Part shown: piece by piece, positions 8,454 to 16,515 of the stretch
Position numbering within the stretch: the stretch's first letter is position 1
How the letters are laid out: each line of letters starts with the position of its first letter
Assembly (NCBI GenBank): GCA_000621765.1
Contig: KK211345.1
Coordinates: forward strand, 1-64,000
DNA: 64,000 nt
From: Ruminococcaceae bacterium AB4001
GTDB lineage: Bacteria; Bacillota; Clostridia; Saccharofermentanales; Saccharofermentanaceae
Direction: 5' to 3'
Made by a program: the position numbers and the translations under genes
The notes under the pieces: model-generated
What the model saw: the letters and a program-made list of their open reading frames with translations, nothing else
The model's database searches: none
Told to the model about the DNA's origin: nothing

Positions 8454-10136
8454 ATGGCTGACATGAATTACCGCAAATACAAGGCTCATCCCACCATCGA
8501 TCTGCCAGACAGAAAATGGCCGGGTCAGAAGATCACCAAGGCACCTATCTGGTGTTCCGTTGATCTGAGGGATGGTAACCAGGCTTTGGAAGTGCCTATG
8601 ACGCTCGAAGAGAAGGTCGAATTCTTCGAATATCTCTGTTCTGTCGGCTTTAAGGAAATTGAGATCGGTTTTCCTGCAGCTTCGGAAACAGACTATAACT
8701 TCTGCAGACATCTCATAGAAAACGACCTGATCCCTGATGATGTAGCGATACAGGTCCTAACGCAGTCCAGAAGCCACATAATAGACAAGACGCTGGAAGC
8801 TGTAAAAGGTGCCCATTCGGTAATTATCCATCTTTATAACGCTACGAGCACGCTCCACAGGGACGTGGTCTTTGACTTTTCGATGGATGACTGTATAGCG
8901 TTGGCTGTTGACGGCGCGAAAATGATAATCGACAGGATCCGTGAAGATAATAGCGGAACGAAGTTCATCCTTGAATATTCACCTGAGGCATTCTCCGATA
9001 CGGAGATCGATTTTGCCGTAAAGATCTGTGACAGCGTTCTCGAATGCTGGCAGCCGACGCCCGAAAACAAGGTAATAATCAATCTTCCTGAGACTGTCGA
9101 GTATCAGACGGCTAACGTCTATGCCGACCAGATCGAGTATTTCTGCAGAAAGACTAAGTGGAGAGATTCCATTATCCTTTCACTTCATACTCATAACGAC
9201 AGAGGAACTGCCGTCGCAACATCCGAATTCGGCCTTATGGCCGGTGCGGACAGGGTAGAGGGCACCTTGTTCGGCAACGGCGAGAGAACGGGAAACGTTG
9301 ATATCATTACGCTTGCCATCAATATGATGATGTTAGGAGTTAATCCCGGCCTCGATTTTTCAAATATCAATAAGACCATCGATATTTACGAGGAACTTAC
9401 CGGCATGAAGGTCGAGCCCAGACATCCGTGGGCCGGAAAGCTTGTATTTACAGCGTTCTCAGGTTCACACCAGGATGCGATCAACAAGGGCAGAAAGAAG
9501 ATGGAAGAGCGCGGCGAGAGTATCTGGGCCGTTCCTTATCTTCCTATCGATCCGAAGGACGTCGGCAGGGAATACGAGCCCATCATCAGGATCAATTCCC
9601 AGTCCGGAAGAGGCGGTATCGCCTATGTTCTCGAGACATATTTCGGCGTCCAGCTCCCGAAGAGATTCCAGCGTGATTTCCTCGTTGATGTCAAGGCTGC
9701 TACTGAAGCGGGCGGTGTCGAGAATGAACTCCTGCCGCAGCAGATCTTCGACCTTTTCGATGACAAATACATCAACGTCCTTGAGCCTTACGGCCTCAAG
9801 AACTTCTCGGAGAAGCAGGACAGCGACCAGGTATCTACTGTTGAAGCCCTGATAGTCGATAACGGTAAGGAAGTTACCATAAAAGGGACCGGTAACGGTC
9901 TCCTCGACGCATTTGTCAGTGCGTTCAGCAAATATACCGGCGTAGAATTCTCAATCTCGAATTATTCTGAGCATGCTATGAAATCAGGCTCTGATTCAGC
10001 GGCTATTACATATATCGAGATCACCAACAAAGCCAATAAACAGACCTATATCGGTGCCGGAGTTTCAAGCTCTGTCACAAAATCTTCTGTCCGTGCAGTA
10101 GTTTGTGCATTTAACAGAATGATAAGTGTGTTATGA
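8454..10136 (+). CDS. leuA: 2-isopropylmalate synthase, LeuA type 2
   Basis: This 560-aa enzyme condenses acetyl-CoA with 2-oxoisovalerate in the first committed step of leucine synthesis. The TIM-barrel start VDLRDGNQA and metal-binding LHTHNDRGTA motif are clear, and the C-terminal third is the LeuA regulatory (leucine-binding) domain. The length and the N-terminal KYKAHPTIDLPDRKWP extension fit the type 2 form of actinobacteria, fungi and some Clostridia rather than the about 510-aa type 1 form. GGAGGAGAAAAT precedes the ATG. No other leucine genes are nearby, so it stands alone between two cell-wall genes. Confidence 0.94.
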   Translation: MADMNYRKYKAHPTIDLPDRKWPGQKITKAPIWCSVDLRDGNQALEVPMTLEEKVEFFEYLCSVGFKEIEIGFPAASETDYNFCRHLIENDLIPDDVAIQVLTQSRSHIIDKTLEAVKGAHSVIIHLYNATSTLHRDVVFDFSMDDCIALAVDGAKMIIDRIREDNSGTKFILEYSPEAFSDTEIDFAVKICDSVLECWQPTPENKVIINLPETVEYQTANVYADQIEYFCRKTKWRDSIILSLHTHNDRGTAVATSEFGLMAGADRVEGTLFGNGERTGNVDIITLAINMMMLGVNPGLDFSNINKTIDIYEELTGMKVEPRHPWAGKLVFTAFSGSHQDAINKGRKKMEERGESIWAVPYLPIDPKDVGREYEPIIRINSQSGRGGIAYVLETYFGVQLPKRFQRDFLVDVKAATEAGGVENELLPQQIFDLFDDKYINVLEPYGLKNFSEKQDSDQVSTVEALIVDNGKEVTIKGTGNGLLDAFVSAFSKYTGVEFSISNYSEHAMKSGSDSAAITYIEITNKANKQTYIGAGVSSSVTKSSVRAVVCAFNRMISVL

Positions 10137-10167
10137 TTTTGGGGTTGATCAAAGGAGAAGTTAATTT

Positions 10168-11052
10168 ATGAGTATGTTATGGGATTATCTTGTTGCATTA
10201 TTGTTCGGTATTGTTGAAGGCGTTACAGAGTGGCTTCCTGTCAGCTCCACCGGACACATGATCATATTGAATGAGTTCTTTAAACTCAATGTTTCACCCG
10301 AGTTCTACGATCTTTATCTTGTCGTTATCCAGCTTGGAGCGATAATGGCCGTTATCCTCATCTTCTGGAAAGATATCTGGCCTTTCGGAAAGAAGGACAA
10401 TCAGTGTCCTTTCGCTAAGACCGGTTTTGGAAGCTACATAAAGAAGGATAAGATCATCATGTGGCTCAAGATCGCGGTCGCATGCATACCGGCAGTCCTT
10501 GTCGGCGTACCTTTCGATGACTGGCTCGATGAGCACCTCTATAACTATGTCGTAGTAGCTATTGCCCTTATCGTATTCGGTGTGGCATTTATCGTTGTCG
10601 AGTACCTTAACAGGAACAGAAAGCCTGTAATTAACAGAGTTGGCCAGATCAACTGGGGTCACGCTGTTGCCATCGGTCTTTTCCAGATCCTCGCAGCAGT
10701 TTTCCCGGGTGCTTCAAGATCCGGTTCCACGATCGTTGGTTCCATCGCTATCGGCATCAAGAGGGAAGCTGCAGCTAAGTTTACATTCTTCCTTGCTATC
10801 CCTGTAATGCTCGGTGCAAGCCTTTTGAAGATCCTTAAGTACGACGGAAGCGTTACTCTCCACGAGGTAGGCCTTCTCTTAGTCGGTATGGTTACTGCAT
10901 TCCTGGTAAGCTTGCTCATAATCAAGAAGTTCCTTGATTTCATCAGAAAGCACTCATTTACCTGCTTTGGCTGGTACCGTATCGTTCTCGGCGTTGTCGT
11001 TCTTATCCTCGGCGCAGTCGGAATTATCGGCGGAAACGGCCCGATGGCCTGA
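10168..11052 (+). CDS. uppP: Undecaprenyl-diphosphatase UppP (BacA)
   Basis: UppP dephosphorylates undecaprenyl pyrophosphate to recycle the lipid carrier of wall synthesis and is linked to bacitracin tolerance. The 294-aa integral membrane protein has the two family motifs: EGVTEWLPVSSTGH near residues 18-31 and PGASRSGSTI near 180-190, with about eight hydrophobic helices. AAAGGAG lies upstream of the ATG. It follows leuA by 31 bp and probably ends the murD-leuA-uppP run, since a 250-bp gap with a T9 run and a new promoter follows. Confidence 0.95.
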   Translation: MSMLWDYLVALLFGIVEGVTEWLPVSSTGHMIILNEFFKLNVSPEFYDLYLVVIQLGAIMAVILIFWKDIWPFGKKDNQCPFAKTGFGSYIKKDKIIMWLKIAVACIPAVLVGVPFDDWLDEHLYNYVVVAIALIVFGVAFIVVEYLNRNRKPVINRVGQINWGHAVAIGLFQILAAVFPGASRSGSTIVGSIAIGIKREAAAKFTFFLAIPVMLGASLLKILKYDGSVTLHEVGLLLVGMVTAFLVSLLIIKKFLDFIRKHSFTCFGWYRIVLGVVVLILGAVGIIGGNGPMA

Positions 11053-11302
11053 TTCCGTGTATTCCGAAAGCCGGGACGCCTGTATTGTTTTTTTTTCAGT
11101 GCATTTGCTTTTTTGAGGGCCTGAATAGGTCCGGTAATGCTGTGCTGATGAGATTGTGATGTAAATGACCGTATTCATCAAGAAATCCATCAACTGCGGG
11201 AAAACCTCTAATTTGCCTTAATATAAAATATATTTAAATAAGCATATTAAGGTGTTTATGCTATAATTCATCATGAATTATTATGCGGACAGGAGAACTC
11301 TT
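11053..11302. other. 250-bp intergenic gap with T9 run and promoter
   Basis: Just after uppP there is a nine-T run (11088-11096), but I see no convincing hairpin before it; a small ggcc/ggcc inverted repeat spans the uppP stop region. The rest is AT-rich and ends in the promoter at 11259. Nothing else is recognised here. Confidence 0.5.
11259..11267 (+). promoter_or_regulatory. Extended -10 promoter TGCTATAAT
   Basis: TGC plus TATAAT (11262-11267) forms a consensus extended -10 element. No good -35 is visible 17 bp upstream, which is allowed for extended -10 promoters. Transcription would start near 11274, just after the ATG at 11273, so that ATG cannot be a normal leadered start. Confidence 0.6.
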
Positions 11303-12064
11303 TTGCGCAAATATATATATAACAGCCGTGATGTAGCTGCTTACTTCAAGTATTTCTCGGTTCCGAGCCATCTTGAAGTGTCATATATGCAGTATATCTT
11401 CAGTATCGGGAATAAGGTCCTTGCAGAGCCTTTGACCCGTGATTTCGAATACTTCAAGAAAGAAGTCTACAGAGAGCTTTATTTTCTGTGGGCCAACGGT
11501 TTTGAGAACGAGAAATCCGATATTTCCAAGATGACATCTGAAGGTCAGGTGTCTCTTATATGCGACCAGGAATGCATCTGTCTCGAATCTTACATGAAGC
11601 TTATCAGCCTTTATCTGATATTTTCGAGCAATCTTCCTTATGTCACTTTGAATTTTACAGGGCTCATGACCCAGCTTGGATTAAAGTGCGGTGTCGAGCA
11701 GTATGAGGCCAACTGCAGGATCATATGCGAATCCTTGCAGCTTGAGGTTTCAGATACTTTCGGCAAGCCTTTTGATCTTGCATTGGGCGTACCTGATGAG
11801 CTCTTACGCGTTTCTTTGAATGCAGAATTCAAGCAGGGTCTTGATGCAAGGAACTTCAAGGAGACTTTAAGAAGTGAACAGATGAACTGGCTCAAGGACC
11901 TTAAGGACAAATCCTTAAAGCTCTTCGGTTCGATCCCTTCACGCAAGAAAACACAGAACAGAAGCAGCCGCAAGGATGCTTCTCCCAAGAGCTACAGACA
12001 GTCGGGTTATTCTGCAGCTCGTAATAAGGCACAGCCTAAGGGCATGCCTGATCAAGACAGATAA
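11303..12064 (+). CDS. Uncharacterised protein with basic C-terminal tail
   Basis: I do not recognise this 253-aa protein. It is predicted soluble and largely helical, rich in aromatic residues and cysteines in the first 190 residues, then has a basic, Ser/Lys/Arg/Gln-rich tail (about 215-253) that looks disordered and could bind nucleic acid or membrane. I chose TTG 11303 because AGGAGA sits 6 bp upstream; the in-frame ATG at 11273 lies at or before the expected transcription start. It ends 18 bp before the large activase gene and is probably co-transcribed with it, so a role linked to the activase is possible but unproven. Confidence 0.65.
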   Translation: MRKYIYNSRDVAAYFKYFSVPSHLEVSYMQYIFSIGNKVLAEPLTRDFEYFKKEVYRELYFLWANGFENEKSDISKMTSEGQVSLICDQECICLESYMKLISLYLIFSSNLPYVTLNFTGLMTQLGLKCGVEQYEANCRIICESLQLEVSDTFGKPFDLALGVPDELLRVSLNAEFKQGLDARNFKETLRSEQMNWLKDLKDKSLKLFGSIPSRKKTQNRSSRKDASPKSYRQSGYSAARNKAQPKGMPDQDR

Positions 12065-12082
12065 ATCAATTGGAGGTTAGTG

Positions 12083-15000
12083 ATGGACAAGGTATACAAG
12101 CTCGGTCTTGATATCGGATCTACAACTATTAAGGTAGTTCTTCTTGACGGTGAGAAGATCATTCACAGTGATTATCAGAGACACCATTCGGACGTTTCCG
12201 GTCTTTTGAACGATCTGTTCGAAGATCTCAATAAAAAGTTCCCCGAAATCAATGTTGACGTAGTTATTACAGGTTCAGGCGGACTTTCAGTTGCTAACTG
12301 GCTCGGCTTCAAGTTTACGCAGGAAGTAATGGCTGAGACACAGGCCATCAAGACATATCACCCTGAGACAGACGTAATCATCGAGCTCGGCGGTGAGGAT
12401 GCCAAGATCACATACATGCATCCGGTTCTTGAGCAGAGAATGAACGGTACATGCGCAGGCGGTACCGGTTCTTTCATCGACCAGATGGCGTCGCTCCTCC
12501 AGACAGACGCTGACGGTCTCAACAACTTCGCTAAAGATTACAGATCGCTTTATACGATCGCAAGCCGCTGCGGCGTTTTCGCGAAGTCTGACCTTCAGCC
12601 CCTCATCAATGAAGGCGCTGCAAAAGAAGACCTCGCTGCTTCAATTTACCAGTCTGTTGTTAACCAGACGATCTCAGGTCTTGCATGCGGCAGACCTATC
12701 AAGGGCAACGTTACATTCCTCGGCGGTCCTTTGTACTTCAACTCAGAGCTCAGGAACGCTTTTGAAAGAACGCTTAAGGATAAGGTCGATTCATTCTGGA
12801 TGCCCGAAGAAGCGCAGATCTATGTCGCTTTGGGCGCAGCTCTTTCTGCTGACGGAAAGAATCCCGTAAATCTTTCAGATCTTCTCGTTAAGCTTAAGAA
12901 CAGGGAAGGCTTTGTCCCTGACATCATCAGGATCGATCCTATCTTCAAGAGTAAGGAAGACAAGGAAGCTTTCGATGAGAGACATAAGAAAGACCAGATC
13001 CCTGTCCTTGACCTCAAGGACCAGCACGGCGGTCTCTTCCTTGGTGTAGACGCAGGTTCTACAACGACTAAGGCTGTTGTCATCAATGACAAGGGCGATC
13101 TTGTTTACACATATTACGCAAGTAACAAGGGTAATCCTGTAATGAGCGCGGTAGCTATCATGAAGGACATCTATTCCAAGATGCCTGAAGACTGCTATCT
13201 CATTAATTCATGCGTTACCGGATACGGCGAAAACATTATCAAGGCTGCACTTAATATCGATCTCGGCGAGATCGAGACCATGGCTCACTTCCAGTCTGCC
13301 AAATTCTTCTGCCCGAACGTTGATTTCATCATCGACATCGGTGGCCAGGACATGAAGTGCATGAAGATAAGAAACGGCGTAATCGACTCTATCATGCTCA
13401 ACGAGGCATGCTCATCAGGATGCGGCTCATTCATTCAGACTTTTGCGCAGACATTAGGTCTTACAACTCCCGAGTTTGCTGAGGCTGCGCTCTCTTCTAC
13501 AAAGCCTGTCGATCTCGGTACACGCTGTACCGTTTTCATGAACTCAAAGGTTAAGCAGGCCCAGAAGGAAGGAGCTTCCGTAGGCGATATTTCTGCCGGA
13601 CTTTCTTATTCCGTTGTAAGAAACGCACTCTACAAGGTTATTAAGATCCGTGATACAGAGCAGCTCGGAAAGAATATCGTCGTTCAGGGCGGTACTTTCC
13701 TCAACGATGCCATCTTAAGATGCTTCGAGCTCGTATCAGGAAGAGATGTCATCAGACCTAATGTCGCAGGACTTATGGGTGCCTTCGGTGCAGCTCTTAT
13801 CGCAAGAAAGAGAGCTAAGGACGGAGCTAAGTCCAACGTGCTCGGAAAAGATGAACTCGATTCATTTTCTATGGATACGGAGAATACACAGTGCCAGGGC
13901 TGTACGAACCACTGCAGACTTACGATCGCAACATTTTCGAATGGAACGAAGTTCGTATCTGGCAACCGCTGCGAAAGAGGCGAGGATCTTGCACTCGACA
14001 GGGAACCTGCAAACAACAAGAAGAAACTTCCAAATCTTTTCGATTATAAGTATTCAAGAACATTCAGCTACTATAAGCCACTAAAGCTTGAGGAAGCTCC
14101 AAGAGGAGAGATCGGTATTCCGCGTGTTCTCAATCAGTATGAGAATTATCCGTTCTGGTTCACAGTACTTACCAAGCTCGGATTCAGAGTCCTTATATCC
14201 GCGAGATCTTCACATAAGATCTATGAGGGCGGAATGGAGACGATCCCTTCAGAGTCCGTATGTTATCCCGCAAAGCTTGCTCACGGTCATATCGAGAACC
14301 TCATTGAACGCGGAATAACAACGATATTCTATCCGGACGTTCCGTATGAGAATATCGAGAATTCAAATTCAAACAATCACTATAACTGTCCTATCGTATG
14401 CTCATATCCTGAGGTAATCAGGAACAACGTAGAGAACCTTATCGAGAAAAATATCAGATACTTAAATCCGTTTATGCCTCTCGATAATCTTGATAATGTT
14501 GCACAGCACCTGACGGAAGTCTTTGCTTATCTTGGAGTATCCGCAGAAGAAGCAAAGCAGGCTGTTCAGGCAGGCGCTGAAGAGTATTTCAAGTACAAGG
14601 AAGACATCAGGAAGAAGGGTGTCGAGATTCTCAAGGAAATGGAAGAAAAGGGCCTTAAGGGAATTGTCCTTGCAGGTAGACCTTACCATTGCGATCCCGA
14701 GATCAATCACGGTATCCCTCAGATGATCAATTCACTCGGACTGGCCGTTCTCACGGAAGATGCAGTCGCTAAGCCGGGTGTGTTGAAGCGTCCTATCAGA
14801 GTCATCGACCAGTGGATGTATCACACAAGACTTTATGAGGCTGCAGCATTCGTAATTACAAGACCTGATCTTGAGCTCGTACAGCTTACGAGTTTCGGCT
14901 GCGGACTTGATGCCGTAACTTCCGACCAGGTTCAGGAGATCCTTGAATCTTCAGGAAAGCTCTATACGCTCCTCAAGATCGATGAGGTAAGTAATCTCGG

Positions 15001-16504
15001 TGCTGCAAGGATCAGAATGAGATCTTTGGTAGTCGCAATGAATGAAAGACTTGAACTTGAGGGAAATAACGTTGTCAGTGATTCTGATGATGCGCCTTAT
15101 ACGGTTCACAGAGTAGAGTTCACCAAGGAACACAAGAAGAATCACACGATCCTTGCTCCTCAGATGGCTCCTATCCAGTTCGAGTTTGTAGAGTCCGTAT
15201 TCCACAAGCACGGATATAAGCTCAAGCTCCTCAAGCAGGCTACGAGAGAGGACATCGAGTGCGGTCTTAAGTACGTTAATAATGACGCATGCTTCCCGAC
15301 GCTTATCGTTGTCGGACAGATGATCAACGCGATCCTTAAGGGCGACATCGATCCCGATAACACAACGCTTGCGATCACACAGACGGGCGGCGGATGCCGT
15401 GCGACAAACTATGTTGCATTCCTGCGTAAAGCCTTAAAGGAAGCAGGTTATCCGCAGATCCCAGTAATCACGATCTCTGCACAGAGATTCGAAAAGAATG
15501 AAGGATTCGAATATACGGTTTCTTTCATACTTGATGCGATCAAGGCTCTGTGCGCCGGCGACATGCTCTCCACATTGCTTTTGAGAGTTCGTCCGTACGA
15601 GAAGGTTCCGGGTTCGGCAAATGCGCTTTATTCCTACATCAACAGGATCGGAAGAAGATTATTCAATCCCAAGAACCTGAATGACCTTACTGAAAGATAT
15701 GATGTCATGATGCCCAACAGTTATTTCATGAGATCTATCGAAGAGAAGAAGGCTATAAAAGAATGCTTAAGTGAGATCGGTGTTGATTTTGACAATCCGC
15801 CCGTTATCACGAAGTACAAGGAATTCGTAAAGTTTGCAGTCGCAAAGTTCGACGCGCTCCCGCTTTTGGATATTCCCCGTAAGCCGAGAGTAGGACTTGT
15901 AGGTGAGATCCTTGTTAAGTTCCAGCCTGACGCAAACAACAATGCAATCGACGTTATCGAGGCAGAGGGCTGCGAAGCAGTATTGCCGGGCGTTCTGGAC
16001 TTCTTCTTATACTGTGCTTATAACCCTCTCTGGCAGGCACAGAATCTCGGTAAGAGTAAGAAGACGGGATACATCATGAAGACGGCTATCCGTTTCCTTG
16101 AGTCTTTGAGAAAGCCTATCAACAAGGAATTTGCAAAGACAAACGGAAAGTTCATGCTGACTGAAAGGATCCAGGAACTCGCTGAGAAATCTTCAACGGT
16201 ACTTAGCTGCGGCAACTCATGCGGTGAGGGTTGGTTCCTTACGGCTGAGATGATCGAGCTTATCCAGGACGGCGTTCCGAATATCATCTGTGCACAGCCT
16301 TTCGCATGTCTCCCTAACCACGTTACAGGTAAGGGCATGATCAAGGAGCTTAGAAGACAGTATCCGAAGTCTAATATCGTTCCGATCGACTACGATCCGG
16401 GTGCTTCAGAAGCTAACCAGCTTAATAGAATCAAGCTCATGATCAGTACTGCAAGAGCCGTAAGAGAGCAAGAGATCGAAGACGAGAAAAAGCAATCTAA
16501 ATAA
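12083..16504 (+). CDS. Giant CoA-dehydratase activase-related protein (BcrAD/BadFG + DUF2229)
   Basis: This 1473-aa protein has two consecutive ASKHA ATPase domains of the 2-hydroxyacyl-CoA dehydratase activator family. The first begins LGLDIGSTTIKVV near residue 5 and includes GTCAGGTGSF; the second begins LGVDAGSTTTKAV near 320 and includes DIGGQDMKC and EACSSGCGSF. In known activators, such Cys-Gly motifs hold a [4Fe-4S] cluster at the dimer interface. The C-terminal half resembles DUF2229/HgdB-like dehydratase subunits, with many cysteines (CGNSCGEGW, ACFPTL). Members near 1400 aa are common in Clostridia but lack a settled function. ATG 12083 has GGAGG 6 bp upstream and is preferred over GTG 12080. 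Confidence 0.9.
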   Translation: MDKVYKLGLDIGSTTIKVVLLDGEKIIHSDYQRHHSDVSGLLNDLFEDLNKKFPEINVDVVITGSGGLSVANWLGFKFTQEVMAETQAIKTYHPETDVIIELGGEDAKITYMHPVLEQRMNGTCAGGTGSFIDQMASLLQTDADGLNNFAKDYRSLYTIASRCGVFAKSDLQPLINEGAAKEDLAASIYQSVVNQTISGLACGRPIKGNVTFLGGPLYFNSELRNAFERTLKDKVDSFWMPEEAQIYVALGAALSADGKNPVNLSDLLVKLKNREGFVPDIIRIDPIFKSKEDKEAFDERHKKDQIPVLDLKDQHGGLFLGVDAGSTTTKAVVINDKGDLVYTYYASNKGNPVMSAVAIMKDIYSKMPEDCYLINSCVTGYGENIIKAALNIDLGEIETMAHFQSAKFFCPNVDFIIDIGGQDMKCMKIRNGVIDSIMLNEACSSGCGSFIQTFAQTLGLTTPEFAEAALSSTKPVDLGTRCTVFMNSKVKQAQKEGASVGDISAGLSYSVVRNALYKVIKIRDTEQLGKNIVVQGGTFLNDAILRCFELVSGRDVIRPNVAGLMGAFGAALIARKRAKDGAKSNVLGKDELDSFSMDTENTQCQGCTNHCRLTIATFSNGTKFVSGNRCERGEDLALDREPANNKKKLPNLFDYKYSRTFSYYKPLKLEEAPRGEIGIPRVLNQYENYPFWFTVLTKLGFRVLISARSSHKIYEGGMETIPSESVCYPAKLAHGHIENLIERGITTIFYPDVPYENIENSNSNNHYNCPIVCSYPEVIRNNVENLIEKNIRYLNPFMPLDNLDNVAQHLTEVFAYLGVSAEEAKQAVQAGAEEYFKYKEDIRKKGVEILKEMEEKGLKGIVLAGRPYHCDPEINHGIPQMINSLGLAVLTEDAVAKPGVLKRPIRVIDQWMYHTRLYEAAAFVITRPDLELVQLTSFGCGLDAVTSDQVQEILESSGKLYTLLKIDEVSNLGAARIRMRSLVVAMNERLELEGNNVVSDSDDAPYTVHRVEFTKEHKKNHTILAPQMAPIQFEFVESVFHKHGYKLKLLKQATREDIECGLKYVNNDACFPTLIVVGQMINAILKGDIDPDNTTLAITQTGGGCRATNYVAFLRKALKEAGYPQIPVITISAQRFEKNEGFEYTVSFILDAIKALCAGDMLSTLLLRVRPYEKVPGSANALYSYINRIGRRLFNPKNLNDLTERYDVMMPNSYFMRSIEEKKAIKECLSEIGVDFDNPPVITKYKEFVKFAVAKFDALPLLDIPRKPRVGLVGEILVKFQPDANNNAIDVIEAEGCEAVLPGVLDFFLYCAYNPLWQAQNLGKSKKTGYIMKTAIRFLESLRKPINKEFAKTNGKFMLTERIQELAEKSSTVLSCGNSCGEGWFLTAEMIELIQDGVPNIICAQPFACLPNHVTGKGMIKELRRQYPKSNIVPIDYDPGASEANQLNRIKLMISTARAVREQEIEDEKKQSK

Positions 16505-16515
16505 GAGGTTACCTT

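Noticed and set aside
11088-11096. T9 run as an intrinsic terminator for uppP
   Set aside because: No stable hairpin directly precedes it, so I describe it only as part of the intergenic gap.
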